From Saururus chinensis (Eukaryota > Streptophyta > Magnoliopsida > Piperales > Saururaceae): 64,000 nucleotides of DNA. Shown one piece after another: positions 25,951 through 37,920 of this stretch. The stretch covers positions 13,947,968 to 14,011,967 of the forward strand of contig CP141141.1 of assembly GCA_035235625.1 (NCBI GenBank), given 5' to 3'. The notes beneath the pieces are model-generated. The model was given only the letters and a program-made list of their open reading frames with translations. It made no database searches and was not told the origin of the DNA. Made by a program: the position numbers and the translations under genes. Each line of letters starts with the position of its first letter. Positions within the stretch are counted from its first letter, which is position 1.

Positions 25951-27110
25951 TCAATCTGGGCCCTGAACTTCGAAATCCATAACCATGTCCCTGAAGTTCC
26001 AAACTACGTCGCCTAGCTCCTGGAACCATTGAACCCCTAACACCATGTCCGCCCCCTTTGTGGAAAGTAGGAAGAGGTCAGTGATGAAGGTGTGGCCTTG
26101 AATGGTGAGGGCGACCTGAGCACAAATGCCCGAGCTCTTGAGATGCTTCCCATCTCCGATCAGCACATCGAAGGGCTTCAAATCCGACACGAAGCAGCCA
26201 AGATACTGAGCCACCTTGTAAAGTTGTGGGTAGACCTGTTGTCGACCAAGATGGCCACTTGTTGCCGCTTGAGGTGGCCTTGAACCTTCATTGTACTAGG
26301 CGTGAATGCTCTCGAGAAGGCATGGACAAAAATCTCAGGCTCCATGTCGTCATAGTGGGACGAGTCCACCCTGTCCTTTGTGTCCACCTCCTCAATCTCC
26401 TCCATGAGGAGGCTACCCTTGATGGAACAACGGTGTCCTGGAACAAACTTCTCGTCACAATAGAAACGTAGTCCATTAGACCGCTACTCCTCCATCTGTG
26501 CTGACATAAGGCGCCAGACAATCTGGCCTGGCGGCGGTGTTGGCTAGCCAGGTCGACCTGGCGTTGGGCTATTGTTCGGGCCAGCAAGGGGGCCAGTGCT
26601 AACACTGGAACGTGGGAAGGTCCCAAACCACCCTTCTCACTGTTGTCTAACCAACTTCTCTTCCTCAATGTGTGCATGGTGCACGATGTCCCGCATGCTG
26701 GAGCATGGGAAGGGGCGCATCGCTTCAGAAATCTCGAGTTTGAGACCGCTCTTGAATGTGCCCACCAAGGCAACCACCGGCCAGTCGGGATGGCTGTGGC
26801 CACCTTTATAAACTCCATTTAATAGGCTCGGATGGTGGTGGTTTGGTGCAATGTGGATAGCATCTCGTTGAAGTCTTGAAACTCGTTTGGCACAAACTGG
26901 ATGCACAACTCGTCAGAGAAGGTTGCCCAAGTAGGGTAGCGTACCTCCTTTTCAAAACTTTGGAACCACACAGAAGCATCCCTTCAAGGTGGAAGGTCAC
27001 TATGCACAGTCGCTCAGCCTCTGAATGCGTTCCTTGGTGTGCGAAGAACATTTTCGCCTTGTACAACCATTCCACCGGAGTGTTGGTGGAATGGCCACGA
27101 TGGAAGTAGG
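25951..27110 (-). pseudogene. Gypsy gag and retropepsin-like protease, broken
   Basis: The gag part begins around VEWLYKAKMFFAHQG and continues with 'AERLCIVTFHLEG', the conserved plant gypsy gag core, then shifts frame several times. Further down, 'ILVDNRSTHNF' corresponds to the retropepsin active-site block, normally D-S/T-G followed by STHNF. Here the tripeptide reads D-N-R, so the catalytic motif is degenerate. The protease frame then gives CFVSDLKPFDVLIGDG and 'ADMVLGVQWFQELGDVVW', a standard plant gypsy protease ending. Confidence 0.85.
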
Positions 27111-27871
27111 AGACTCTGCTCTAAGTGGCATGTTGCTTTGCCCCTTCTTCTCGGTCCTATAGAGTTGACACCCCTCATTATTTAAGAAAAAATATGAGTC
27201 TAAATCAGGTTATCTTTTATTAAAAATCCATTCATTTTTCCTTTGATTTCTCTTTCAAAGTTGTTAATCCATAAATTTAGCACTGCCCTTCCCCTTGTAT
27301 TTTCTATTTTTAAATATCCAGGGCTGATGTTGAGGATTGAACAGTATATTTACATCCCTTAGCTAGATTAAGAAATAGGCAATCCGGTGGTTCTTCTATT
27401 TGTTTTTCCGTGTTTTATAATAGCCATATATTTTTATCTAATAAATACATTTGTATACAACTTCTGTCATGTATTAAACAAAGTTTCATTAAAACATAGG
27501 GCTTGTCTAGCTTGTGGTGGCTGCCACATCACCAAAAAATAGTGAAAAAGAAACTTAAATAGCATCCAATATTACCCCTTCATATGTCCACTAATTATGC
27601 AATTTTGTTAAAAAAATATTTTTAAAAAAAATATCTATATAAAATTAAAAACACAATGAAGTTCAACATGCATAGACTCAGCTCCGACTTGGGCTGACCG
27701 AGCATGCAGAGCATCAAAGGCTAAAAGCCCTTCGAAGGTGATATGAACCGGCCCATTTATGAGCCGAAGTAATCAACTGACAGTCCAAATACCACCTTCC
27801 GATGCCCCACTCCCACGAGAACTCGGGATACGCATATACATGCTAGCGCATATTAATGTATATAAATTTAC

Positions 27872-27911
<40 letters not shown>

Positions 27912-28140
27912 CATACTACTGCATATATACGTCTTAGCGCATATTAACGTTAGTTATATTAGTGCTACACTATCGATAACAAATATCAAGGGCATATACA
28001 TTCTTTTCAGTAGGCTTATCATAGAGAAAATATAAAAAATTCGTCCCTCGAGGAGACTCTCCCACCTCTCCGGGTGTGAGTTCAACAACACCCATCTGAG
28101 TCGTCTCTCTCCATATAACACAGTCCCAGTCCACAGTACT
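27111..28140. other. Intergenic DNA upstream of the small membrane-protein ORF
   Basis: AT-rich sequence without a gene. It includes the (TA)n tract at 27874-27907 and the presumed promoter and 5' leader of the ORF starting at 28194, but no convincing core promoter element. Confidence 0.4.
27874..27907. repeat. (TA)n microsatellite
   Basis: About 17 uninterrupted TA/AT units, followed by 'catacatac'. Confidence 0.95.
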
Positions 28141-28193
28141 GCTCAATGCTGCCAAAATATTTCTCCATTTCTGCAGACATGGGCAGCTGCGAG

Positions 28194-28488
28194 AATGCTC
28201 AAATGCACAGCGAGCGTAATGAGGAAGAAGTGCGATGCCGAACTGCTGAACGCAGCCATTCCCACTGGAGTAGTGTTGGGGGTTGCTGCCATTGGGTGGG
28301 GGGTGTATGCTTTCGTTTCTGGATCACAGTCCAAAACGAAGAAGCTGATGAAGGCCCCAGTTAGGGACAGCTACATTCACAGGGAGGATTTTGAGAGAGG
28401 CTACTTGGCCTTCGCAAGGTCTAGTACCTTTAAATTTAGTTCTGTCAATAATGGTTTATGTTTTGTTTGTGGTATGCGGTGCAGATAG
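28194..28488 (+). CDS. Putative small single-pass membrane protein, about 97 aa
   Basis: The frame starts MLKCTASVMRKKCDAELLNA and contains one strong hydrophobic segment, IPTGVVLGVAAIGWGVYAF, at about residues 21-39. It is followed by a basic stretch (SKTKKLMKAPVR) and a charged tail, SYIHREDFERGYLAFAR. This is the layout of a small membrane-anchored protein, but I do not recognise the family. The last ~20 codons after AFAR look less constrained, so the true end may lie at a splice site there. Another in-frame Met (residue 9) could be the start. The local GC content is higher than in the flanks, which favours a real gene. Confidence 0.45.
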
Positions 28489-29576
28489 TAGTTTATTTGT
28501 GTTTTAACTCCTAAGTAGAGTCTAGCAGGGAAAACCTTTTGGTGCTGTCAGGGAAATGGGCTCTCTCATAGTTGATGTGTTGCTGATCTACCATCAGTAT
28601 GGCGGCGATTAGAGGGTGAAGTTGAGCTTGCCATGTAAATTTAACTCTCATTTTATGCTTTTATTAAATTTTGCCGGATTAAATATGTTTAAGGCTAACA
28701 GATGTTGCAGGTTATGCGCCATGCACAAGACGTCAAGCTGTCAAGCAAATTTCTTAGGCCGTTTCCAATGTGGATTACTTACTGATCGCCGCGTTTCCCA
28801 GTCTCATTTCTTTATTCTTTTTTTTCTAAAGAGTTACTCATCACTGGTATAAAAAAGCCATAAAATTTTAGGAAGAACAACAACCCCCATATTACACTTA
28901 AGCAATCACAATTTGGAGCACATGTTCAGTTTAGAATTTATTCTGGTTCTCTTTAAAAAAAACACATGGACACAAGAAAAATACGAGCTATAGTCAAATC
29001 AGACGGTCAGGGAGCTTGCAGCTCTAGCTAGACATTCTCTAATGTCCATAAATAGCCCTCAAAATGGTAATTAGCCCCCACACGTACCAACAATCTTAGG
29101 GGCCATTTCGACACAGATTTGCACAAAGTTGCGAGTAATGCTGATGTTAATATTTAGACAAAAGTTGTTATAACAAGATGGAAAATTAACGCACTTTCTG
29201 TTTTGCGTGAGACCCAACAGATCAAAGAGCGCCTCAAAACAAATAAGATTTACTAAGGACAACTTAATTGTAACTATAAATTAAGTTCATATTATTTCCA
29301 CAAACAGTTTTGCTACAACCAACAAAAGAATATGAGCTAATTGGAGATCATATTATTTCATCACCTTGAACAGATCAGGAGTCTTGCTTTGTCGTTAAAC
29401 ATTGGTTAATTCAATAATCAAGAATTTTAACACGCACACAACCAACATGATGCTGAAAGGCATCCTTCGGGCGTTTCTTTCTGAACCTCAACTGGGCTAG
29501 ATCTCTCTTTGTCACGTACTAGCCTAATTCCTCTCCTTGTTCCCCAAGCACGTATGGATACACGTTTTCAAAATCC
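28489..29576. other. Intergenic DNA between the small ORF and the POLE2 3' end
   Basis: No gene or bounded element recognised; presumably it holds the 3'-flanking sequences of two tail-to-tail genes. Confidence 0.4.
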
Positions 29577-29690
29577 CTTAACCAGTCAGCATTTTTCTTG
29601 GATCAGCTGAGACTTGTATTCAAGACCCCTTGACCAGTCAGCACTTTTCTTGGATCAGCTGAGACTCGTTCCAGCAAATCAATTTCGAAA
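29577..29690. repeat. Tandem duplication, about 52-bp unit, in the POLE2 3' flank
   Basis: The words 'ccagtcagca.ttttcttgg' and 'atcagctgagact' occur twice, beginning near 29581 and 29633, with a few substitutions. The repeat lies just downstream of the POLE2 stop codon, probably inside its 3' UTR. Confidence 0.85.
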
Positions 29691-29705
29691 AAATAGATAC
29701 GGATG

Positions 29706-32700
29706 TCACACGTCCACTAACATATTATTAGCATCTGACAGCTCAACTTCCTGAGTGCATGGGCGATATGCTATAAATGTGCCATCATAAGCAAAGGAAC
29801 CTGGGTTGAAGCATGTGATTCCTGTGTACTTGAACGCCTTTTGTTCACTTCTATCTCCCAAAACTATCTGCATAGAGGCTATGGTCTTAGCTGTATTCAG
29901 AATATATAAGTTGAGGAACCAGAAAGTCGATAAGGCCTAGTATGCTATCATCATAACCATACCAACGAATTAGGATATGACAAACTGTAGAGAAGAGATG
30001 AAACAAACTGACCGTATGTGGAGTTGGATACAACCGTAAGCAGTGATCATAATTCCATATAATGGGTTGTACAGTGAGAGGGAGTGGGCATAGGTGACCT
30101 TGGTGAGTGATAGTAGCAACAAGCTGCAAAAGACATATTTATGACAAACAAGATATCGATCGTCACCTAAATATAAGAATGATCCAGAAGAGTTCAACTT
30201 ACATGCTCAAATGGATCCTCAGTTTCTTCCTCTGAAGGTGGTATCAAACAAGCCCGACGCATTTTATAAAGCAAATCTTGCCGAAAAAATACAATTTCTT
30301 GGGTGTAAAACTTTATTCTGCATGTTGAAGATATCATGCAGCCTTATGTGTTAAATTTTGCTGTTGGACCTATTGGCATTACAACTGACCAATTCTTATT
30401 TACGATTACTTTATATTTACTAATCAATACCAGTGTTATGTCTATTAGAAGGAAACCTAAACTAGAGTTGCCACCCTTTTGTCAATTTTTGTACAAGGAA
30501 AACAACCTGCAAGGATTACTGGTGAAGATGGCATTTGGAATGTGCTTCTGAAGCTCTTCAGTCAGATATTTTGGCAATGAACATCTTGGAAGTGCTGTTG
30601 ATGAACCTGTAATATCAGACATACATACCAAAATTATATAGAAAGGCAGCCTAACCTGTGAGTTACAAACTCATATAATTTAAAAGTACTATAACTGACA
30701 CGCACTATTCCCACACTTCATTGTCTCAGAATATTTACATTTCTTTAGAACCTTCTACACTTAGCTTAATTGTTTCATAAGCTTCATGCCAAAAATAACA
30801 TTAGCTAGACTAGGTCTTTCATGTCAAGTTGATCATTTAAAAAACAATTTGTATCTAAGGCTGGTCCTCGGCCAAATAGTTGGTGGACAAGGCTTGTCCG
30901 TGTTTGTGTCCGCTAACAATTTGTCTATTGGCGTTTTGTCTGTGGAGCCTCTTATCCGGCGGATACGACCATTGTTCGCGGGCATTGACTCTTAGGCAAG
31001 TGGATGAGGGTTGATGCAACTGGAGAGAATGAGAGAGCTTCAACAACTCTGACTAAGTATGGCAACCAGGGTGATTAAGTCAGTTACTATATAACAATAG
31101 TTTTAGACAACTTTCCTTATTTGTATTAGTATTACTAATTAACTTTCCTTGCATATACTCCCTCATATTCATTTTGAACAACTAAATGGAGCTATTGATG
31201 TAGGACAGATGAGTATTTAGTAATTAACTTTAATGAAGAACTCAAATATAACATTAACACGATTGTATTTAAATTATTAAGAACTTAAGCATAAGAAAAC
31301 GATGCTTAAATATAGTTACGGAGAAGCAAAAAAAATCCTTTCATGTAAAAGTATAAATTACATTTAAAATTAACTGGACCTCAAACAAATGGCTGGATGA
31401 GGTCTTTGTCCATTGCTATGTCTAAAAATTGACGGACAAAAAAATTTGGCTGGATGCGGCCTCGTCGGACGTCCACAACCAGCCCTATTTGTATCACTAG
31501 TTCACCATCACTACCAAGTATATTGGTCTCACCAAATGTAGCGGCACACAGCAATAAAAGTTTCATCAGATTGCTATCAATAGACAGATTTATAAGCATA
31601 TTATATACCAAAACCATTAGAGATGAAAATACTATCAAATGTTCTTACGTCATTGTTGAAGAGCTTGTTTTATTCCATACAAATTTTATTAGTTTACATA
31701 CTTTCTTTTGTTATTTAGGAACTCCAAATCCCTTGGGTTGTTCCATATAAATTTCCTCTAATTCACCAATTAAGAAGATAATTTTAACATCAATTTGATG
31801 AATCTCAAGGTTATATGATATATAGCAAATATGTGTAGCTCTCATATTGTAATAGTCATAAAAACCAGAGAATGGGTTACAAAACAATCTGATTCATTTT
31901 TGTCTATAGCCTTTAGCACCTAACCTCTCACTTTATAATTCTCTATAGAATTATCCAAATTGAGGTTCCTTTTTAGGATCCAATTGCATCTAAGAGGTTT
32001 ACATAATTTAAGTGGATCCATTAGAATCCACATTCTATGTGAAATTGAAGTTCATTTCTATTTAATTGCTTCCAAAGAATCAACTGGGATAAGAATATTG
32101 AATATCCAAGGATCATCTCCGATTCAGAAAGTTAGGAAAGAATTACGTAGTATCTTCTGAAGTTTAGGTCTTTTACTCCTTGATTCAAGGTAAGACTATA
32201 TTCCATCAACTATATAAATATTAACATTAAGGATTCAATTATTTAGAAACAAATCTATAAGCATTTCTATTCAAAAATTTACCAATATGCAAAAGTTTTA
32301 ATACCTAATTTATCTAACTCTATAGGAGAAAGTATGGATTCTCCCCACACATTATTGAATTGAGAATAAAATGTTTCCCTCCTTGAGTATGTGATGGGAA
32401 CCCGGTGGTTCACATGGGTAATAGGGAGTCATCATTGTAAAATATTCATAAAGAAAGGGAAGAAGAGCTAGGAAGAAAGAGAAATTAACTAAGTACTACT
32501 GAATTCTCATTGCCTTATCCTTAGTAGTAGTGTCACAATCAATTTATAGGCTTCAAGCCTTTCCATAATGCGAAGGAAACCTAAACTAGGAATTAAAGTA
32601 GCAATAGGAATCTACCACTAATAATTCTAAACTAGGAAAACAACAAATGATAAGAATCCTACCTTTAATACAACATAACATTAATTGAATTCTACCTAAA

Positions 32701-35700
32701 CTAGGAAATAGTATAAAAGGAAAGTCCTAATTTTTAGTCATAACAGTATGTCATTGGCATCCTCATTTTTTGTCCTCTAGATATCTCTCATCTTGAATTT
32801 GCAGCCAGATATTTGTTACATAAACTTATTTCATGACAAAGAGTCATTTAGGATAAGAATACAATGTCCACAGTTAATATTGATAACTAGTATGCTCAAA
32901 TTTTGGCAGGCATGTCTAGACATCTCAATAAGTTTTTAGAAGAACCATCTTATCTTCCAAGTTTTCAAAGCAAAAACAATGACAATGGAAATACGGGCTC
33001 CAGTTTGTCATTTCCTTGAACACAAGTTAGGGGTGTCAGGTGTGTTGATGAAGAATTTTGTTCCTTAGGACGGTTAATTCCTTTCCAGTGGGTAGTAGGC
33101 ACTATGTTTGTCGTATAAGTCTCTGCAAATGCCAATCCTGTGCAATCTCTAAGAGTGACAGTATGCAGCACAGATTGTTGTGGCAAGACATAAAAGGTAA
33201 TTATATATCATCTTGATAAATGGAGAGCTATGCAAGACAAAAATGTGGGATCTTTATGAGCGAAAAACCTCAAATTACTAAATCATGCACTTCTTAGGAT
33301 ATTATACAGCAAAAAGGTTCTAGAAAATATGGTGTAAAGGTCAGTGATTGGGTTCTAATCAGCAACCTTCTAGCACTATCTCAAAGACATGGAAGGACAT
33401 CTTATATGCTGGTCATCCTATATTTAAGAGTCTCTTGTCTCATGGTTGCAAACAATGAATCAGCATTGATACTGAACTTGTGGTGTATTGCCACCTCTTG
33501 CAGACACTTCCAACATCATGCTGCCTCTAATACATATTATAAGAAATGCTCGTTGGTGTCTCTTGGAATGTTCTATACCGCAGACCCTTAGAGATTTGAA
33601 GCCCGTTAAACCTCAGCACTCCCTCTGTCCTTCAGTGAAAAATAGCACAGACAATTCTAGCCTTAACCAGGTTTGGATATATTATCTGCTCCCTCACTTT
33701 GTTATCTACTGCAAGATTGCCTCAATGCTCATTTGAGCCCAATCAATTTGAAACTGATTACTACACTTAGTTTTCCTCTTAGCGTCACAGTCCAGTCCCC
33801 CCTAATTTGTTCTTCTGTATGACAGTGTAGAAGAAAAATGTTTAGCCTATCCGCTTCTTCACTTTTCCACTGCACTAAGTTTTTCTCCTAGGAATTCCCC
33901 CGTCCCCCCTTTTTTTTACTTTCTCAATAAATAACCCCAAAAAGTGCCATCTTAAATGGTTTCTTTCCTTAAATGTTTCCTTTTGTTTTTTCCATATTCA
34001 GTGCCTTCTTCTCCAATGCTTTTTTCAGCTTTCTATGCAGCCAGCAAACATGAAGATGAATCTTACTTCAAGTTTGCTCTAAATGAATTACCTTTAATAA
34101 ATTCCATGTCCCTCAATCCTATTATTATATAATAAAATGGGGAAACTACTAGGTCTTCTATGTGCGATCTGCACTGTACAAATGCACTGCTGAGGACAGG
34201 GCACAGGTTAGTTGCCTGAGTGCAGACTATGTGCCCGCCCCCTAATAACATATTATCAACCTGAACTTCCTAAAATTCAAGCCATCCAATCCATTGCAAC
34301 CCCTGGCCTTAGGTTACGTGAACAAGATGAAAGCTTCTAAGACGAATATGATCAAGTTGGCTTAAAAGTGATTAAGTAAAGCGAATTCAGCATGTAAATA
34401 CTCACTACAAGTAAGAGAACACTCTCTTAATTGACCAAATAAACGCAAGATGCTTAAGAAGTAATGCCTTCATAAAATAATTGGAGGACACAATGGCATT
34501 GAGAATACAGTAATAGGACCCGGAAAATTGGGATTGGAAGGAACAAAATATTGGCTGCCTTTACAGAATGATAGAAAAAATAGTAGCAGTACCAGCATCA
34601 TCAGGTCCTGGCAGAAACAAAAACCGACTTTTTTCTTTCAATTTTGGACAGCCTGCAATCATTTCACCGAGCTTTCCAAACTGTGATCTGCGAATCAACA
34701 CATGTCAAAGGTCAAAAATAATAATCAAAGGAAAGACATGGCAATTTCAATTTAGCTCTTACCTTAGAATTGAGTACGAACGAAATGCTAGGTTGCAAGG
34801 CCGGGAACAGAAATTTCCCATTAAAATAAACAAAGATGGGACAACATTCTGATTATTGTAAATGCTCAAGACATAAGACAGCTTTTCCATAGTCTTCTCT
34901 ACATAGAAAACAAAGAAGAGATATAAGGAGAAAAACAATTAACAGAAGGAGTAGGCATTATATGTAATACCTTTTCACAGTCCAACCAAATATCAGATAG
35001 GATGACAAACATGTCATCCTCCGCATTTTTTTCCATATCTGCAAGCTTGGCCTATTTATATAAAAAGAAAAGAAAAGAAAAAATTATTACAACTGGTTGT
35101 ATGTAATGAAAGAATGTTCAGGGAACTAAACTACAAACTGGAAAATTATTGAGAAATGAGCATACAATTTCATCCTTTGAAAAGGATCCACATCCAAAGA
35201 AATCAAGCCCAGCAAGTACTGAGAGAGAGGCTTCTCTATCCTCTAAGGGAGGAAATCCACATGTATTGATCTATCTCACAACCAACAAGTTATCTTCATT
35301 CACAATATATACTTGACTCTCAATATATACATGAAAGTCACAAGATTTAATGACAAAGATACATATGAGCTTGTAAAAGAGCATATGGAAAAGACGTACC
35401 TCAAAAATGCCACTGATGAGCAGCTCACCTTCAGCAACAATTACCGTATTTTCCACAAAAAACCCGGAAGTTATCTTGTGCAAAAAAGTTAGAGAAAACA
35501 CATAAAGACTGCATAAATCCTCCAAAAGGAAACGAACAGAAGACCAAATGAAGAAATGGGAACACATTCCCACCAGAGATTTAAAAAAAAAAAAAACTAC
35601 TCTAGTGGCAACGAATCCTGCAACTGGAGATTTGATAAACAATACTGTTACTCCTTGCAGCAGAGTAGAGGACACTTAATTAACAATATTTCAATTTACA

Positions 35701-37848
35701 CTGTTTTGGATATTTATGTACCAGATTTCAAGTCATATTCACTGGTCTGAAACCAAGATAGCTTGTATCCCAGAATCATAAGCAAGCAACTCAAATAATG
35801 AGGAAGGTATGACTCCCATACTTGCTTCAACTTTAAACACTAGGCATCAGAATGGGTTACAATAAAAAAATTCTGGAGGAAGCAAAATTTACTTCCACTA
35901 ACATCACTAGGCAACGAGAAACATCTCAGAAATTTAATTCGTTATCCAACTTTGAAGGGCTAGGTCACTAGTCAAGTAGCCACAATCATCTAATTACTGA
36001 AACTTTTGGCAAACATAAAATATGTAAATATTAGCAACCATGAATGTCTTTTGAATACTAAAGTTTCCATCACAATAAAACTACAATGCACATTCTAGAT
36101 CCTAAGGCTCGTGGGAATCAGCACATACAAGGATTTCTAAAGTACATGAAAGAAAATAGTGCATAAGGATATTGCATTTGATAAGTTGATAGGCACTGCA
36201 GCTGTTAGATCTTCCAAGAAGAAACGGCCATCTTCCAATTGAGATATTACTCCCATTATCCACTTTTTCCCCGTTGATCCAATCAGAGACTGGATTGGAG
36301 TTATCTGCAACAAATGAATTTATCAATCTAACAACATTTTAGATGTAATTCTACCAGACAGGTTATTTTAAATACCAGGACCCCAATATAAAATCCCAGA
36401 AAAGGGCAACAAAAAATAAGAGAAAGATGTGTCAGCAAAAGCATCAAGAACTACCTCACAACTTCCAGAGTACGTCATCTCAACATCAAACGCAGGTTTA
36501 GAGAAAAGCTGATCTCGAGATAGCCTCTGCTGTAGCAATTGGAATCTGTCCCGGTACAAAGCTGCTTTTGCACCAGCATCACCATGAATAGGCAACTTAC
36601 CGGTATGCCTAGAACAGAAATATCAGGTACACCATTGAATAAAAAGTGAAATGCATCATTTGACCTTAAGGCTATGAATTTCGAGAGTTTCTTAAAATGA
36701 GTTGAAGATAATCTTCTTATAAATTTGCTTCATTGCAAGATCCAGTATAATTAAGAACCATACTTAATCTTGAAATATATATAGAATTACCACGCACGCA
36801 ACTACACAAAACATAAAGATAAGCACTCCACCCTAAACAGTAGAAAGCAAACTCATTAACAACGACAAAATTTCAGTTATCAATTCTAAAATTGGTTTCT
36901 CCATCTGCAGATCAACCAATAAGATACTCGTTAAAATAAGATAGCAATGTAAGGTTCACAGTCATTCACGAAACAGACATAACTCTGGCCAGTGGCTTCC
37001 ACTTTTCATATTTAGGAAGAAGAGAATACATCGTATCTGAGGCTTCTCAAACCCAACGCAGTGATTCCCTAAAAACCATACAATCTCTCAGACCATGAAA
37101 GCTTAAAAATAGTTTTCACATTGAACAACAATCGCTGGCAATAAGGATTAAGTAGCAATAGCTGAATCGTAATCGAAATTGTAACATTGACATAGTCAAA
37201 ATCGAAACTTTTCCATACATTTTCAACTAAATTTAAGCTCTTAGTATATATTAAAGCTAAGAAATGTGAAATTAAGCTAAGCTCTTAATACATATTGAAT
37301 CCAGAAAGCCATAAATTTAGACAAAATCGTAACTTTTCATCCGTTCCGCGAATGTTTTGTCTAAAAAGTTTCAAATTGCAAGTTTCAAAGATTCAAGCGG
37401 AGCTTACTCGTAAAAAACTTTCTTGATGGGATCATAACAAAACTTGGGTACCAAGAACGCATCAACAACACGCAACGCAGACAAGTCCCCCGCGCCCGTA
37501 CCCGTGGCATCAATGGTCGCCGCTTCAGCCTCTAGCAGGGAAGTGACGGCCCGGTGGACAGACTCCTGGTCCAAGATCGCCGACTTCACTGCAAAATGCA
37601 GTCTCAGAAGCAGATCATATCGGGCCAAACGAACAAATCAAGAGAACACGTACCCAAAAGAATAAATAAACAAACAAAGGGAAATTACGGGATTTCTTGA
37701 ATTCGTCCAGGAGAAGATCGAGGGCCTCGTCCTCGGCGCCTTCAAATCGAGAGGCGAAGGCGAGGGCCTCGTCGAGGGCCCCGATCTTGAGGGTCAAGCC
37801 CCTAATCTTGAGCTTCCGTTGAAGCTTCTTCTTCGTCAGAGAGCTCAT
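29706..37848 (-). CDS. DPB2: DNA polymerase epsilon subunit B (POLE2/DPB2), 13 exons, 535 aa
   Basis: The non-catalytic B subunit of the leading-strand replicase, acting in the nucleus with the POL2 catalytic subunit. Exons: 37689-37848, 37408-37588, 36455-36608, 36173-36304, 35400-35477, 35166-35270, 34971-35051, 34763-34896, 34593-34687, 30507-30606, 30203-30317, 30013-30123, 29706-29867. All phases agree and give 1608 nt. The N-terminal domain ([17 protein letters not shown], residues 1-70) is followed by the inactive phosphoesterase fold: VILSDIWLD (~286-294), [13 protein letters not shown] (~318-329), [11 protein letters not shown] (~364-374), [31 protein letters not shown] (~448-461), [17 protein letters not shown] and FNPGSF (~502-507). 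Length matches plant homologues (about 525 aa). The tail runs a few residues past the usual ELSAL-type end. Intron 4 begins AT and ends AC (see its own entry). A Met ten codons upstream (37878) is in frame, but MSSLTKKK matches the conserved start. Confidence 0.96.
30856..31486. mobile_element. Non-autonomous DNA transposon (MITE-like) in POLE2 intron 9
   Basis: A 631-bp segment is flanked by the direct repeat 'atttgtatc' (30847-30855 and 31487-31495), so it has a 9-bp target duplication. Short terminal inverted repeats are visible: 'taaggctggtc' on the left and 'aaccagccct' on the right. Subterminal words 'ggtggacaagg', 'tggctggatg' and 'ggacgtccac' recur. No transposase is encoded. The 9-bp duplication suggests MULE mobilisation, although an 8-bp hAT event with a chance extra match is possible. 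An AT-rich Stowaway-like patch at 31156-31216 may be nested inside it. Confidence 0.75.
32392..32745 (-). mobile_element. Solo LTR, copia-like size, in POLE2 intron 9
   Basis: The 354-bp segment is bounded by TG and CA: on the plus strand it begins 'tgatgggaaccc' and ends 'agtcataaca'. It is flanked by the perfect 5-bp duplication 'gtatg' (32387-32391 and 32746-32750). On the minus strand it carries a TATA-like 'ctataaatt' near 32545, placing the LTR promoter on that strand. No internal retrotransposon domain lies on either side, so this is a solo LTR left by recombination. Confidence 0.85.
35478..36172 (-). other. U12-type AT-AC intron in POLE2 (intron 4)
   Basis: On the coding strand the intron opens with ATATCCTT, the U12 consensus, directly after the codons for INLSNA. 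It closes with 'ttttttgcac' before AAG ATA ACT (KITSGFF). A branch-point-like 'ttctctaac' lies about a dozen bases before the terminal AC, the spacing expected of U12 introns. Splicing here keeps the reading frame and gives the conserved L-S-x-A-K-[IV]-T-[ST]-G-F-F junction. A GT-AG alternative exists nearby but would insert nine non-conserved residues and drop the Lys. Confidence 0.85.
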
Positions 37849-37898
37849 CGTTGGCTGTCTCTGCCTCCCCCGCTCCACTGCCGCCTCTAAGAGGAAAT

Positions 37899-37907
37899 GG
37901 CGGGAAA
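37899..37907 (-). promoter_or_regulatory. E2F-type site upstream of POLE2
   Basis: 'ggcgggaaa' is the exact reverse complement of TTTCCCGCC, the canonical plant E2F site, 51 bp upstream of the chosen ATG. E2F control of replication genes at S phase is well established in plants; its use here is inferred. Confidence 0.75.
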
Positions 37908-37920
37908 ACGTTGCAGAACA

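Larger units (their letters stand above)
23861..27110 (-). mobile_element. Decayed Ty3/gypsy retrotransposon, gag to integrase
   Basis: Read from 27110 downwards, the minus strand carries in order: gag, aspartic protease, reverse transcriptase, RNase H and the beginning of an integrase core. Having integrase after RNase H defines Ty3/gypsy. Every domain is broken by frameshifts or stops, and the element ends abruptly inside the integrase near 23870, next to LTR-like DNA of another family. Neither of its own LTRs is recognised. GC content is distinctly higher than in the flanks. Confidence 0.9.
30607..34592 (-). other. Large POLE2 intron 9 with transposon insertions
   Basis: This intron of 3986 bp separates the exon ending at PGPDDAG from the exon beginning SSTALPRC. 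It contains the MITE-like element at 30856-31486 and the solo LTR at 32392-32745. The rest, including minus- and plus-strand frames near 31960-32160, 32965-33186 and 33406-33736, shows no recognisable domain. Confidence 0.8.

Noticed and set aside
26092..27109. Plus-strand open frames of 60-80 codons
   Set aside because: They are antisense shadows of the gypsy gag and protease region, whose minus-strand frames carry the recognisable motifs.
32965..33186. 73-codon minus-strand frame in POLE2 intron 9 as an extra exon
   Set aside because: The neighbouring exons join directly with correct phase and conserved sequence (PGPDDAG-SSTALP), leaving no room for it in the protein.
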